Positions 34,068 to 44,034 of a DNA stretch of 64,000 nucleotides are shown piece by piece. The stretch spans positions 1 through 64,000 of the forward strand of contig JAEPNV010000019.1 of NCBI GenBank assembly GCA_017643215.1. The letters are read 5' to 3'. Under the pieces are notes generated by a model. The model ran no database searches. It was not told the DNA's origin and saw only the letters and a list, made by a program, of their open reading frames with translations. Origin of the DNA: Roseibium sp. (lineage in GTDB: Bacteria > Pseudomonadota > Alphaproteobacteria > Rhizobiales > Stappiaceae). The first letter of the stretch is position 1; every line of letters starts with the position of its first letter. A program made the position numbers and the translations under genes.

Positions 34068-34985
34068 TCAGGCCAATAACGCCAGCGTTCCGACGGTTGC
34101 CGTCGTCGACAGCAAGATCGCCTTCATCAACAAGGTCGGGTCGATGCCATAGCGCAGCGCCAGGACAAACGGCATCGCGCCACACGGTCCCGCCGCGACC
34201 AGGAGCACGGACTCGGTCCACAGCGCCGCGGTTCCGCCGGCGAGCCCGGCAAGACCGGAAAAAACAATCGGATGGACGATGATCTTGAGGCCGATCGTGG
34301 TGGCCGTTGCGCCCTCCAGGCGCCGCAGCGGCACGGCGGAGAGCATCACGCCCAGCGCGAACAGCGCCGCCGGCGCGGTCGCCGCACCGACAAAATCCAC
34401 ATACTGGCCGACGCCGTCATGAAGCCCGATGCCGGAAAGATTGACCAGAACGCCGGCGGCCAGTGACAGTATGAGCGGATTGGTGCCGATTTGCCGGGCG
34501 ATTTTCACCGCCGATCCGCGCCCCGCGCTGACCACGTCCAGAAGCAGGATGGTCGCGCCGTAAAGCACCACAGCATCCATCGCCATGACCGCGGCTACGG
34601 GCAGCGCCGCCTCCGGGCCGATCACCGCCTGGGCGATCGGATAAACGAAAAAGACGTGGTTGGCGAAGCAGGCGGCCATGCCAAGCAGCAAGGCTTCGAG
34701 AACCGGGCGCCGGAACACCCAGTAGCACAAGGCAAATCCAAGCCCGTAGACCAGAACCTCGCTGGCCAGATACGTCAACATGACGGCGGCGTTGAACTGG
34801 TCGAGGGGCGCCCGAGCGACCAGACCGAACAGCAACGCTGGAAGCGCGCACAGGATTACAAACTTGTTGATCGCCGTTGCATCGCCGCGATCCAGAACAC
34901 CGCGCCAGCCCAGCCCATAGCCCAGTGCGAGCGCGGCAAACACGGGCAGGATCGCAGTTTGAAGGGCATCGATGACCGGCAACAT
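34068..34985 (-). CDS. AEC-family transporter (auxin efflux carrier type)
   Basis: This 305-residue integral membrane protein has about ten hydrophobic segments in two halves, with the characteristic breaks FVILCALPALLFGLVAR in the first and NPLILSLAAGVLVNLSGI in the middle. Bacterial AEC proteins export or import carboxylates such as malonate, malate or amino-acid derivatives. ATG 34985 lies 10 bases after the stop of the FAD oxidoreductase, so they form one operon. That suggests a substrate or product of the oxidase as cargo. Confidence 0.88.
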   Translation of the reverse strand: MLPVIDALQTAILPVFAALALGYGLGWRGVLDRGDATAINKFVILCALPALLFGLVARAPLDQFNAAVMLTYLASEVLVYGLGFALCYWVFRRPVLEALLLGMAACFANHVFFVYPIAQAVIGPEAALPVAAVMAMDAVVLYGATILLLDVVSAGRGSAVKIARQIGTNPLILSLAAGVLVNLSGIGLHDGVGQYVDFVGAATAPAALFALGVMLSAVPLRRLEGATATTIGLKIIVHPIVFSGLAGLAGGTAALWTESVLLVAAGPCGAMPFVLALRYGIDPTLLMKAILLSTTATVGTLALLA

Positions 34986-34995
34986 GTGACGCCTT

Positions 34996-36264
34996 CTAAG
35001 ACCCCTTGCCCAACTGGCCCGCCTTGAACCGGTCCGGATGGAGCGGTGCGATATCGGTACACGGTGTCTGGCTGACAATCAGGTCTGCGATCAGCCGGCC
35101 CGTCAGGGGCCCGAGTGTGAATCCGGAATGTCCATGGCCGAAATTGTACCAAAGCCCCGGGACCACGGAGGATGGACCGACGACCGGGAGGGAATCGGGC
35201 AGACACGGCCGGGATCCCATCCACGGTTTGTCCTCAACGGGCTGTCCCAACGGAAAGATTTCGTTGGCGCGCATTTGCGCCCGCGCGATCTGGGAAAGGC
35301 GCGGCGGTGCATCCATATCGGAAAAATCGACGCCCGTCGTCAGCCGGATCCCGCGCTCCATCGGCGTCAGCACAAACCCGTATTGCATGTCGACAACCGG
35401 ACGTGACAACGATTCGCCGGAGGGCGGGCGGAAATGAAGATGGTATCCGCGCTTGGCGATCACCGGAAAAGTCTCGCCAAGTGAAGATGCCAGCGCACCG
35501 GACCAGGGACCAAGCGCCAAAACGGCATGCGGCGCACTGACCGTGGTTCGTTGGGTCTCCAAGAGCCATTGGCCGCGTTCGCGGCGAAGCGCGCGCGCAT
35601 CGCCAATGAAATAGCTGCCGCCGCTTTGAATGAAGGCGCGCCAGATCGCCTCGGTCACGGCCGCCGGATTGGACACCGATTCGCTCTGCGGCCACAAAAC
35701 GCCCCAGAGCTTGCCCGTCCTCAGGCCCGGTTCAACGGACGGGATGTCGCCCTCCATCAGTTCCTGGTAATCAACCCCGAATATGCGCGCGTAGTGGCGT
35801 TCGGTTTCCCCATCGGCAAAGCCTGAGGCTGTGCGGTAAAGATGCAACCAGCCGCTCTTTCGGTAAAACCGCTGGGCATTGGCCTGCCTGGCAAGGTCCT
35901 GGTGCTCGGCAACGGCCCGCGCCCGCAAGGGCGCAACCGCATGGGCGTGGCGCTGGACGCCCGGCCGCGCGGCGTTTTTTTGAAACGCCCTCAGCCAGGG
36001 CAGCAAACCAACAAGCGTCTTGGGGCTGTAGACGACGGCGGTCGACTGATTGAGCGCGATTTCCAGAAGGACGGCGGGATTGAGCGGGATCGACGGCGGC
36101 ACGAACCCGTTGCGCTCCACGATGCCCGCGTTGCCGAAGGACGTTTCCTCTCCCGGATGCCGCCGGTCGATCAGCACCACGTTGAGCCCGCGCCGGCGCA
36201 GATGGACCGCCGTCGACACGCCGACGATCCCCGCGCCCAGAACCAGTATATCCGTGGTGTGCAA
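34996..36264 (-). CDS. FAD-dependent amino-acid oxidoreductase, DadA-like
   Basis: This 422-residue DAO-family flavoprotein has the FAD dinucleotide site DILVLGAGIVGVSTAVHLRRRG at the N-terminus and the C-terminal GHGHSGFTLGPLTGRL. It resembles the small subunit of D-amino-acid dehydrogenase. The start is taken as TTG 36264, five bases after AAGAGG, which places the dinucleotide fold at residue 5; a GTG 21 bases upstream is the alternative. It precedes an AEC carrier in the same operon and is divergent from a BASS-type carrier. The oxidised amino acid is unknown. Confidence 0.87.
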   Translation of the reverse strand: MHTTDILVLGAGIVGVSTAVHLRRRGLNVVLIDRRHPGEETSFGNAGIVERNGFVPPSIPLNPAVLLEIALNQSTAVVYSPKTLVGLLPWLRAFQKNAARPGVQRHAHAVAPLRARAVAEHQDLARQANAQRFYRKSGWLHLYRTASGFADGETERHYARIFGVDYQELMEGDIPSVEPGLRTGKLWGVLWPQSESVSNPAAVTEAIWRAFIQSGGSYFIGDARALRRERGQWLLETQRTTVSAPHAVLALGPWSGALASSLGETFPVIAKRGYHLHFRPPSGESLSRPVVDMQYGFVLTPMERGIRLTTGVDFSDMDAPPRLSQIARAQMRANEIFPLGQPVEDKPWMGSRPCLPDSLPVVGPSSVVPGLWYNFGHGHSGFTLGPLTGRLIADLIVSQTPCTDIAPLHPDRFKAGQLGKGS

Positions 36265-36383
36265 TATAGCCTCTTGGAAAATCACCGCTTTCGCTCTTAC
36301 CCTATTTTGCGTTGAAACAACATTGCCGCACCACTCTCGTCCCAAAGGACCGGTGAACGGATCGCGGCCCGGGAACCTTTGCG

Positions 36384-37349
36384 ATGATCAAATTGCCGCT
36401 GCGCGGCCTTGGCTGGATCGGACAACGCGGCGCCGCGGCCGTCGCGGTGAGCGTTTTGATCGGCATGTTGCTGCCGGCCTGGTCCGCCTATGCGCGCCCG
36501 TTCATCAGCGAAGCCGTGTTTGTGCTTTTGGTGCTGGCCTTCTTGCGCGTTGACACACAGGCGGTTGGGCGCCGGTTCCGGCGGCCCGCCCTATTGTGTG
36601 CCGCTGCCCTATGGATGCTGGTTGCCGTCCCGGTTCTGGCCGTGGTGTTGTGCCGATTTCTGGGGCTGGATGCGCTCGGCCCGGAAGTGATGCTGGCCGT
36701 CTTCATCGCCACCGCCGCGCCCTCGGTGATGTCGGCGCCGGCCTTTATTTATTTGATGGGGCTCGATGGGGCCCTCAGCCTGACGGTCCTGGTCATCGGC
36801 GTCGTCCTGACACCGGTCACCGCGCCCCTGATCGGGACCTTGATGCTCGGCGACACCTTGCCGCTAGATGGCCTTCGTCTCGGCTTGCAGCTTATGTTGC
36901 TGCTCGGCGGCTCCTACGCGCTGGCGGCCGTGATCCGGGCCCTTGCCGGCAAGGACCGGGTCAACCACTACCGGTATCAGATCGACGGCTTGAACGTCCT
37001 GGTGCTGTTTTTCTTCGCTGTCGCGGCGATGGACGGGGTCGCCGCAAGCTTTTTCGATCGGCCCGTCTTTACCGCCGCTTTGGCCGCTTTGACATTCGCC
37101 GTTGCCTTGACCCAAATCGGATTGACGCTGCTCGCGTTCCGGCCGGCGTCCAGAGCCGATGCATTTGTCATCGCCCATTCCACGGGTGCCAGGAACATGG
37201 GGCTGATGGTGGCCGCCCTTGGCGGTACCTTGCCGGAGTTCACCTGGCTGTGGTTCGCCCTCGGCCAGCTCCCCATCTACATGCTGCCCTTTCTGCTGCG
37301 CCCGATGGCCCGGCGCTTTTCCGGGCTGTCACCGTCGGCCAGCACCTGA
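36384..37349 (+). CDS. BASS-like (bile acid:sodium symporter-type) membrane transporter
   Basis: This 321-residue protein has nine or ten hydrophobic segments. The fourth to fifth segment region (FIATAAPSVMSAPAFIYLMGLDGALSLTV) and the C-terminal ARNMGLMVAALGG stretch match the two crossover motifs of BASS-type carriers. Its substrate is unknown, probably an organic anion. It is divergent from the DadA-like/AEC operon with about 120 bases between them. Assignment is by topology and short motifs only. Confidence 0.7.
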   Translation: MIKLPLRGLGWIGQRGAAAVAVSVLIGMLLPAWSAYARPFISEAVFVLLVLAFLRVDTQAVGRRFRRPALLCAAALWMLVAVPVLAVVLCRFLGLDALGPEVMLAVFIATAAPSVMSAPAFIYLMGLDGALSLTVLVIGVVLTPVTAPLIGTLMLGDTLPLDGLRLGLQLMLLLGGSYALAAVIRALAGKDRVNHYRYQIDGLNVLVLFFFAVAAMDGVAASFFDRPVFTAALAALTFAVALTQIGLTLLAFRPASRADAFVIAHSTGARNMGLMVAALGGTLPEFTWLWFALGQLPIYMLPFLLRPMARRFSGLSPSAST

Positions 37350-37460
37350 GTGAACCGACGTTCCGGCCTGGAGCCGAACGCCACTCACCTTGCCCTCGGC
37401 CAAAGGCCATGCTAGCGGGCGCCGGATCAATGATCCCGCGCCCCTCCGGAGCTTTTTGCC

Positions 37461-38132
37461 ATGTCCAAGGAAATCCTCATCGCCCCCTCGATCCTGGCCT
37501 CCGACTTCTCCAAGCTCGGCCAGGAGGTCAAGGACGTGGTTGAGGCCGGCGCCGACTGGATCCATCTGGATGTCATGGACGGGCATTTTGTCCCGAACAT
37601 CACCTTTGGTCCCGATGTGATCGCCAAGATCAGGCCCCACACCGACAGGATCTTCGACACGCATTTGATGATCGCGCCGTGCGATCCCTATCTGGAAGCC
37701 TTCGCCAAGGCCGGATCGGACATCATCACGGTGCACGCGGAGGCAGGCCCGCACCTTGACCGCTCGCTTCAGGCGATCCGGGCCCTTGGCAAGAAGGCGG
37801 GCGTGTCGCTCAATCCGTCTACCCCGGAAAACGTCATCGAATACGTGCTCGACCGGCTCGATCTCATCTTGCTGATGACCGTCAATCCGGGCTTCGGCGG
37901 GCAGAAATTCATCGACGCCGTGGTTGACAAGGTCGCCCGCGTGAAGGCGATGGTCGGCGACCGGCCGATCGATATCGAGATCGACGGCGGCGTGACACCC
38001 GAAACCGCCCCCCGTGTCGCCGCCGCCGGCGCCAATGTGCTGGTCGCCGGATCCGCCGTCTTCAAGGGCGGCTCGGTCGACAGTTACCGCGCCAACATTG
38101 CCGCGATCCGAAGCGCGGCCAGAAGCGCGTGA
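37461..38132 (+). CDS. rpe: Ribulose-phosphate 3-epimerase
   Basis: This 223-residue TIM barrel of the pentose phosphate and Calvin pathways interconverts ribulose-5-phosphate and xylulose-5-phosphate. Visible motifs: APSILASDF at strand 1, [12 protein letters not shown] with the metal-binding His and Asp, [12 protein letters not shown] and the C-terminal IEIDGGV phosphate site. Full length, with an ATG after a GGAG-like site. It is followed by a membrane protein of unknown function. Confidence 0.96.
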   Translation: MSKEILIAPSILASDFSKLGQEVKDVVEAGADWIHLDVMDGHFVPNITFGPDVIAKIRPHTDRIFDTHLMIAPCDPYLEAFAKAGSDIITVHAEAGPHLDRSLQAIRALGKKAGVSLNPSTPENVIEYVLDRLDLILLMTVNPGFGGQKFIDAVVDKVARVKAMVGDRPIDIEIDGGVTPETAPRVAAAGANVLVAGSAVFKGGSVDSYRANIAAIRSAARSA

Positions 38133-38322
38133 GTTTGGCGAGACGGCACATGGCCCAATTGGAAAAGGTGGCCGCTTTCTCGGGACCGTGAAACTTGTTC
38201 AGATCGTCATCCTCAACGCAAAACTGAGGGACCAATTTCAACAACAGAATTGATGACAGCCGGGTATTGGGAAGACTCCGGCACACCATTGCGCGGAAGC
38301 CTTTTTTCAACGAATTGCGCCT

Positions 38323-38883
38323 ATGACGGTTGGCATGGACGCGGCAGACACCACCGTGCCGGCGCGGCCGGACCGGCGCTCAAATGCGCGAAGATCCCGC
38401 ACCTGGCGGGGCGTGATCGGGTTTGCTGTCATTTGGTCCGTGCTGATCACCGGTCTGGTGGCGCTTCAGCTGGGATTTGCCGGACTGGCCCTGAGCGGGC
38501 GGCTGGTCTGGACCCTTGCCCTTTTCGCGGCGGGTTCTTTTTTCGGCGGCCTGTTCGCACACGGGTTTTCAGCCGTTGCGGTCAAGTTGAAAAACGAGCC
38601 CACCGCACGCTTTGCCGCATTCTTCATCGGGCTGTCCTGCGGAACGGTCGGCCTGACCGCATTTTTGCACTTTCTCGACTACCGGGATTACTACGCGAAG
38701 TGGCACAGCCCCGCCCGGTCGATGTACTGGATCCACGAGCAGCTCATGACCGGTGCCGGATCGGCCTATATCTTCGTGGTCAATGCCATGCCGCTTCTTC
38801 TTCCGTGGGGCTTGCCACTCTTGTTTGCGGCAAGCTGGGATTATGCTGTTCAGGGAGCCCGCCCTGCCCCGGCGCGGCATTGA
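38323..38883 (+). CDS. Uncharacterised small membrane protein
   Basis: This 186-residue protein has a charged, Arg-rich N-terminus (about 30 residues) and four hydrophobic segments: VIGFAVIWSVLITGLVAL, RLVWTLALFAAGSFFGGLFA, FFIGLSCGTVGLTAFL and VVNAMPLLLPWGLPLLF. I do not recognise a family. It sits between rpe and purB on the same strand, and alphaproteobacterial genomes often have a small membrane protein there. Start could also be the Met four residues later. Confidence 0.7.
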   Translation: MTVGMDAADTTVPARPDRRSNARRSRTWRGVIGFAVIWSVLITGLVALQLGFAGLALSGRLVWTLALFAAGSFFGGLFAHGFSAVAVKLKNEPTARFAAFFIGLSCGTVGLTAFLHFLDYRDYYAKWHSPARSMYWIHEQLMTGAGSAYIFVVNAMPLLLPWGLPLLFAASWDYAVQGARPAPARH

Positions 38884-38940
38884 GAAAACCGGCGCTTCCT
38901 GCTAGACCCCGGCCGTGCTCCCCAAGAACGAGGGTTATTG

Positions 38941-40263
38941 ATGATCCCGCGCTACTCGCGGCCGGACATGGTCGCCATTTGGTCTCCTGAAACGAAATTC
39001 CGCATCTGGTTCGAGATCGAGGCTCATGCCTGCGATGCGCTGGCCGATCTCGGCGTCATTCCGAAGGAAGCCGCCAAGACCATCTGGGACAAGGGCGGAG
39101 CCGCCACGTTCGACATCGACCGGATCGATGAGATCGAGCGGGAAACCAAGCATGATGTGATCGCGTTCCTGACGCATCTGGCGGACATCGTCGGCCCCGA
39201 CGCCCGCTTCGTGCACCAGGGCATGACCTCTTCGGATGTGCTCGACACGTGCTTCAACGTTCAGCTCGCCCGTGCCACCGACATCCTCTTAAAGGACCTG
39301 GACGATCTGCTCGCGGCTTTGAAACGCCGGGCATTCGAACACAAGGATACGGTCTGCATCGGCCGCTCCCACGGCATTCACGCCGAACCGGTGACCTTCG
39401 GGCTGAAGATGGCCGAAGCCTACGCCGAATTCGACCGGTGCCGGACCCGGCTGATAAATGCCCGCGAGGAAATCGCCACCTGCGCCATTTCCGGCGCGGT
39501 CGGGACCTTCGCCAACATCGATCCGCACGTGGAAGAACATGTCGCCAAGGCGATGGGCCTTCAGGCCGAACCGGTTTCCACCCAGGTGATTCCCCGTGAC
39601 CGGCACGCCATGTATTTCGCAACGCTCGGCGTCATCGCCTCGTCGATCGAGCGGGTGGCAACGGAAATCCGCCACTTGCAGCGCACCGAGGTGCTGGAAG
39701 CGGAGGAGTACTTCTCCAAGGGCCAGAAGGGCTCGTCGGCCATGCCGCACAAGCGCAATCCAGTCTTGACGGAGAACCTCACGGGTCTCGCCCGGCTGGT
39801 GCGCGGCTATTCGATTCCGGCTATGGAAAATGTCGCCCTGTGGCATGAGCGGGACATTTCGCATTCGTCGGTTGAGCGCATGATCGGGCCGGACGCCACG
39901 GTCACGCTGGATTTCGCGCTGGCCCGCCTGACCGGCGTCATCGATAAACTCGTGGTCTATCCGGAGCGCATGATCGGCAACATGGACCGGCTCGGCGGCC
40001 TGGTACATTCGCAGCGCATCCTGCTCGCCCTGACCCAGGCCGGATCCTCGCGCGAGGATGCCTACCGTCTTGTTCAGCGCAACGCGATGAAGGTCTGGGA
40101 CAGCTACCACGTTGCCGGCAGTGCGTCCGTCGACTTTCTCACCGAGCTGTTAAACGATGCCGACGTGCGCGCATATCTGTCCGAGGAGGACATCCGCGAC
40201 CGGTTCGACCTTGGCTATCACACCAAGAACATCGACACGATTTTCAAGCGCGTCTTTGGATAA
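38941..40263 (+). CDS. purB: Adenylosuccinate lyase
   Basis: This 440-residue enzyme of purine synthesis cleaves SAICAR and adenylosuccinate to release fumarate. Signatures: IPRYSRPDMVAIWS at the N-terminus, HQGMTSSDVLDT with the catalytic region, and the fumarase-superfamily loop GSSAMPHKRNP. ATG 38941 follows GAGGG; a TTG three bases upstream is ignored. It belongs functionally with the pur genes at 42.9-52.5 kb. Confidence 0.97.
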   Translation: MIPRYSRPDMVAIWSPETKFRIWFEIEAHACDALADLGVIPKEAAKTIWDKGGAATFDIDRIDEIERETKHDVIAFLTHLADIVGPDARFVHQGMTSSDVLDTCFNVQLARATDILLKDLDDLLAALKRRAFEHKDTVCIGRSHGIHAEPVTFGLKMAEAYAEFDRCRTRLINAREEIATCAISGAVGTFANIDPHVEEHVAKAMGLQAEPVSTQVIPRDRHAMYFATLGVIASSIERVATEIRHLQRTEVLEAEEYFSKGQKGSSAMPHKRNPVLTENLTGLARLVRGYSIPAMENVALWHERDISHSSVERMIGPDATVTLDFALARLTGVIDKLVVYPERMIGNMDRLGGLVHSQRILLALTQAGSSREDAYRLVQRNAMKVWDSYHVAGSASVDFLTELLNDADVRAYLSEEDIRDRFDLGYHTKNIDTIFKRVFG

Positions 40264-40376
40264 GACCAAGCAGATTTGCATCTGTTGGCGATTGCCGCTC
40301 CGGTCCCTTTCGGCCGTTTGACAAGCGCGGTATTCCTCGGCATGAGGGCCAGCTTACCGGCCTGCCATGAGACGAT

Positions 40377-40946
40377 GTGAGATCAAACGTGAAGATCGCC
40401 GACACCGATATCCTGCTCGTTCCCGGCCAAGGCGACACGCCGGATGGGCATTGGATGAAACGCTGGCAGGCCAAGATGGCCAATGCCTGGGTCGTGGAGC
40501 AACTGAACTGGCACCAGCCGGTTCGCAAGGTCTGGCAGGATGCGCTGGTTGCGCGGGTGGAACTGGCAAACCGGCCGGTGGTTTTGGTCGGTCATTCGCT
40601 CGGCTGCATCCTGATCGCGCATGCCGGCCATGTCCTTCCTAAAGGCACAGTGCGCGGCGCCTATCTGGTCGCGCCGACCGACCTGGAGCGCAACGCGCCG
40701 AAACCCGTCTTTGACGTGGCAGGCTTTGCGCCGCTGCCGGCTGCGCCCCTGCCCTTCCGGACCCATCTGGTGGCAAGCCGCACCGACCCGCAGTGTGCCT
40801 TTGAGCGGGCGGCGGAGTTCGCGAAATCCTGGGGGGCGACCTTTCAGGATGCTGGAGACGCGGGACATCTCAACCTTGCTTCGGGCCACGGGCCGTGGCC
40901 GGAAGGCATGATGTCCTTCGCCGCCTTCATGAAGCGGCTCGGCTGA
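40377..40946 (+). CDS. RBBP9/YdeN-type serine hydrolase
   Basis: This 189-residue small alpha/beta hydrolase has an oxyanion-type opening LLVPGQGDTPDGHWMKRW, the nucleophile elbow GHSLGC, an Asp in SRTDPQC and the catalytic His in GDAGHLN, forming a complete Ser-Asp-His triad. Physiological substrates of the family are not established. The start is a GTG at 40377; a second GTG 12 bases on is possible. Confidence 0.88.
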   Translation: MRSNVKIADTDILLVPGQGDTPDGHWMKRWQAKMANAWVVEQLNWHQPVRKVWQDALVARVELANRPVVLVGHSLGCILIAHAGHVLPKGTVRGAYLVAPTDLERNAPKPVFDVAGFAPLPAAPLPFRTHLVASRTDPQCAFERAAEFAKSWGATFQDAGDAGHLNLASGHGPWPEGMMSFAAFMKRLG

Positions 40947-40960
40947 CGCCGCCGATCAGG

Positions 40961-41173
40961 TCATGACCACGCGGCCGGTTGCATGAGATGCGTCACGCGC
41001 CGCGCCACAAGATAACTTGCCGGAGCCGCCAGCAGCGCGCCCGCCGCCGCCGATCCGATCAAGAACAATGCGTTGAAATCATTGACCCCGTAGATCGTCA
41101 GCGGCACCAACGCGCCGAACCCGGCAAGGGTCGGACCGATGATGATGTAAAAAATGATCGCAAGCTTCCACAT
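40961..41173 (-). CDS. Small two-helix membrane protein
   Basis: This 70-residue protein consists almost entirely of two hydrophobic segments (LAIIFYIIIGPTLAGFGALV and LFLIGSAAAGALLAAPASYL) followed by a basic ARRVTHL tail. Similar small proteins occur across alphaproteobacteria and are sometimes labelled CTP synthetase by mistake; it has no enzymatic motif. Function unknown. It stands alone between two oppositely oriented metabolic genes. Confidence 0.7.
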   Translation of the reverse strand: MWKLAIIFYIIIGPTLAGFGALVPLTIYGVNDFNALFLIGSAAAGALLAAPASYLVARRVTHLMQPAAWS

Positions 41174-41289
41174 GGCCGGGACTCCTTGGCCAAAATGCCG
41201 GTTCTGAAGCCGGCCAGCCGGTTCGATCGGCGGACCGGATATTCATGATATCCACTATTGGAAGTTGAGATCAGCGTCCTTGATGGACA

Positions 41290-42060
41290 TCAAATGTCAC
41301 AGGCCGCCCGCGCCGCACCGGCCGCGTCCCGAAACAGCATCAGGTCCATGCCATAGGCCATGAGATCGTATCCGGCAGACCGGTTTTCGGCGACCTTTTC
41401 GCTCGTCATGCAAAAGATCCCGGCAATCTTGCCGGCCGCCTTGGTGCGGCGGGCCAGCTCTGCGGCGACCCTGGTGGTTTCCGCGCCGTTGGGATCAAGC
41501 GCCGCGCCGCCGGCCAAAGTGAGGGACAGGTCACTCGGGCCGACAAAGATACCGTCAATGCCCGGAACCGCGAGAATATCGTCGAGTGCCGCAATGGCAT
41601 CCGGTGTTTCGATCATGGCAAGAGCCAGTGTCTCGTCGTTCGCGGTGCGAAGGTAGTCGGGAAGCGCCTGCCCGTTCAGCATCGCCGCCCGGTGGGGCGC
41701 CCAGCTGCGTTTTCCGACAGGCGGATATTTCATCGCTTCGGCGAAACCGATCGCATCGGCCTTCGAGTTGATCATCGGCGCAATGATGAGCTCCGCCCCG
41801 ATATCCAAAAGGCGGCTTGCGGTCCCGAAATCGCCGACCGGGATCCGGGCAAGGCGGTGGCTGCCGGTCAGCGCCAGCGACGCAAAGGCGTCGCGAACGC
41901 TGGCAATATCATGCATGCCGTGCTGAAGATCGAGCGTCACCGCGCGGTATCCGGCGCGGCCCATCAGCTCGGCGAGAATTGGTACCGCCAAAGCGGACCA
42001 GCCGGTGACAACAGCGTCTCCACCCCGAAGTTTGCCTGCAAGCGTTTTTGGTTCAGGCAT
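41290..42060 (-). CDS. HpcH/HpaI-family class II pyruvate aldolase
   Basis: This 256-residue metal-dependent aldolase of the HpaI/GarL/RhmA type cleaves 2-keto-3-deoxy sugar or dicarboxylic acids. The family signatures are LDLQHGMHD, RIPVGDFG, APMINSKADA (pyruvate site), MIETPDAIAALDDILAVPGIDGIFVGPSDLS with the metal-binding Glu and Asp, and a C-terminal YGMDLML. The substrate is not specified by sequence. It is transcribed alone; the ATG lies at 42060. Confidence 0.92.
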   Translation of the reverse strand: MPEPKTLAGKLRGGDAVVTGWSALAVPILAELMGRAGYRAVTLDLQHGMHDIASVRDAFASLALTGSHRLARIPVGDFGTASRLLDIGAELIIAPMINSKADAIGFAEAMKYPPVGKRSWAPHRAAMLNGQALPDYLRTANDETLALAMIETPDAIAALDDILAVPGIDGIFVGPSDLSLTLAGGAALDPNGAETTRVAAELARRTKAAGKIAGIFCMTSEKVAENRSAGYDLMAYGMDLMLFRDAAGAARAACDI

Positions 42061-42214
42061 TTACGTGCTCCCCTGCCTGCGCCGAGTAATGATCGCGGCG
42101 CTGCGAAATCTGTTGCCCGGCTTGCCGGCAAGCGCGGCCCACGCGGAACACCCGCGCAGCAAAAAGGCCCCCGTACGTGTCGAGGGCCCGAGCGAGCGCG
42201 GATCGACCGCCGGC

Positions 42215-42538
42215 TTACCCTTCGTTCTGCAATTGATCGACGGCCGTGTGCATCAGCTCATCCATTGTCCGCCGGATCTGGTGGTCGGACTGATCGACAT
42301 TGGCGGCATCGAAGTCCGTGCGGATCTTGCGGAACACGTCCTCATCGCCCGGCTCTTCAAAATCGGCCCGGACCACCTCCTTGGCGTAGTCCTCAGCTTC
42401 CGGCCCCGCTTTACCCAAATGTCCCGCTGCCCAAAGACCGAGCAGTTTGTTGCGCCGCGCGGTCGCCTTGAACCGCAGCTCCTCGTCATGCGCGAACTTG
42501 CTCTCAAATCCTTCTTCGCGCTTGTCGAACGTGCTCAT
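42215..42538 (-). CDS. F1-ATPase inhibitor subunit zeta (DUF1476)
   Basis: This 107-residue protein matches the alphaproteobacterial zeta subunit, a natural inhibitor of F1FO-ATPase hydrolysis. It starts MSTFDKREEGFESKFAHDEELRFKATARRNKLLG, the segment that enters the F1 rotor interface in Paracoccus. A four-helix body follows with KIRTDFDAANVDQSDHQIRR. The gene sits divergently upstream of purC, as in many Rhizobiales and Rhodobacterales. Taxonomically it is one of the best alphaproteobacterial markers here. Confidence 0.95.
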   Translation of the reverse strand: MSTFDKREEGFESKFAHDEELRFKATARRNKLLGLWAAGHLGKAGPEAEDYAKEVVRADFEEPGDEDVFRKIRTDFDAANVDQSDHQIRRTMDELMHTAVDQLQNEG

Positions 42539-42857
42539 TCTTGTGCCTCCTGAAACTTCGGCCTGCCCCTATTCCACTCATATAGGAAGGCGTTGGCCCC
42601 TTCCATATCCCCCGGCGCGGGCCAAATCAACGCAGGAACGGCGCGCTGCACCGAAAGCATGACCTGGCGCTCAATTTCATTTTCCTGCCCCGATTGTACT
42701 TTTACCGCGCTTCGGGTAAGTTCCGCGCCGCTGACGCGGGGTCGAGATGTCAAGTCTCCCCACGCACGCCGGCCGACCGGCGCAGCGCGGGGGGGATGGC
42801 TGGATAGGAAAGAACCCCGGATACATGGATTTTCTCAAACACACACGGTATGTGCCA
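42539..42857. other. Divergent promoter region between the zeta subunit and purC
   Basis: About 320 bases. I find no gene; the region should hold the promoters of both flanking genes. An in-frame alternative purC start (ATG 42825, with GGAAAG upstream) would shorten it by 33 bases. No purine riboswitch fold is evident by eye. Confidence 0.45.
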
Positions 42858-43622
42858 ATGAACCGCCGCCGGCGAATTTATGAAGGCAAAGGCAAGATCC
42901 TTTACGAAGGTCCGGAACCGGGAACGCTGATCCAGCACTTCAAGGACGACGCGACCGCCTTCAACAACAAGAAGCACGAGATTGTCGACGGCAAAGGCGT
43001 GCTGAACAACCGGATCTCCGAGTACATCTTCAACCACTTGAACGGCATCGGTATTCCGACCCACTTCATCCGGCGCATGAACATGCGCGAACAATTGATC
43101 CGGGAAGTGGAGATCATTCCTCTGGAAGTGGTCGTGCGCAACGTCGCCGCCGGTTCGCTCGCCAAGCGCCTGGGGCTTGACGAAGGCACCCAGTTGCCCC
43201 GCTCGATCATCGAGTTCTATTACAAGAACGACGAACTCGACGATCCGATGGTCGCCGAAGAGCACATCACCGCGTTCGGCTGGGCAACGCCTCAAGAACT
43301 CGACGACATGATGGCGCTGGCGATTCGTGTCAACGACTTCCTGTCCGGCCTGTTTCTGGGTGTCGGCATCCGTCTCATCGATTTCAAGATCGAGTGCGGC
43401 CGCCTGTTTGAGGGCGACATGATGCGGATCGTCGTCGCCGACGAGATCTCGCCCGACAGCTGCCGTCTGTGGGATATTGAGACCGACAACAAGATGGACA
43501 AGGACCGCTTTCGCCGGGATCTCGGCGGCATGCTGGAAGCCTATCAGGAGGTCGCCAAACGCCTGGGGATCTTGAACGGCAACGACAGGCCGACAGTCTC
43601 CGGCCCCACGCTGGTGCAGTGA
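42858..43622 (+). CDS. purC: SAICAR synthetase
   Basis: This 254-residue enzyme joins CAIR and aspartate in purine synthesis. Alphaproteobacterial PurC starts MxRRRxxYEGKxKILYEGP; accordingly [19 protein letters not shown] at ATG 42858 is taken as the start, although ATG 42825 has a better ribosome site and would add 11 residues. Other signatures: [30 protein letters not shown] and the SPDSCRLWD motif. It heads the purC-purS-purQ block. Confidence 0.95.
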   Translation: MNRRRRIYEGKGKILYEGPEPGTLIQHFKDDATAFNNKKHEIVDGKGVLNNRISEYIFNHLNGIGIPTHFIRRMNMREQLIREVEIIPLEVVVRNVAAGSLAKRLGLDEGTQLPRSIIEFYYKNDELDDPMVAEEHITAFGWATPQELDDMMALAIRVNDFLSGLFLGVGIRLIDFKIECGRLFEGDMMRIVVADEISPDSCRLWDIETDNKMDKDRFRRDLGGMLEAYQEVAKRLGILNGNDRPTVSGPTLVQ

Positions 43623-43757
43623 GTCTCGCCCGCTGTTTCAACTTCGGGCTCCACGCCCTTGATGGTCCGTTGAACAGCGGTGCCCCTTTCGAACCGGGCA
43701 GACGTGGTGTATGCAGCGCCTGACTTGCCGGCCTCGGCTTTGCGGAGAATTAAAGAC

Positions 43758-43997
43758 ATGAAGGCACGTGTGATCGTCACCTTGAAAAACGGTGTGCTCG
43801 ATCCGCAAGGAAAAGCCATTGAAGGCGCGCTCGGTGGCCTCGGCTTTGACGGTGTGGGCGCGGTGCGCCAGGGCAAGGTGTTCGACGTGGAGCTCGACGG
43901 GTCGGACGCCACTGCGGCGAAGGCGCGTTTGGAGCAGATGTGCGAAAAACTCCTGGCCAACACGGTGATCGAGAACTACGCCATCGAGATCGGCTGA
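43758..43997 (+). CDS. purS: Phosphoribosylformylglycinamidine synthase, PurS subunit
   Basis: This 79-residue protein bridges PurL and PurQ in the three-part FGAM synthase. It opens MKARVIVTLKNGVLDPQGKAI and contains the usual ARLEQMCEKLLANTVIENY end. ATG 43758 follows GGAG at nine bases; the longer frame upstream is not conserved. A tiny membrane-protein gene and purQ follow. Confidence 0.95.
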   Translation: MKARVIVTLKNGVLDPQGKAIEGALGGLGFDGVGAVRQGKVFDVELDGSDATAAKARLEQMCEKLLANTVIENYAIEIG

Positions 43998-44034
43998 TCA
44001 GTGGCGATGCGCAGCACGGGACGGCGGAGTGTGG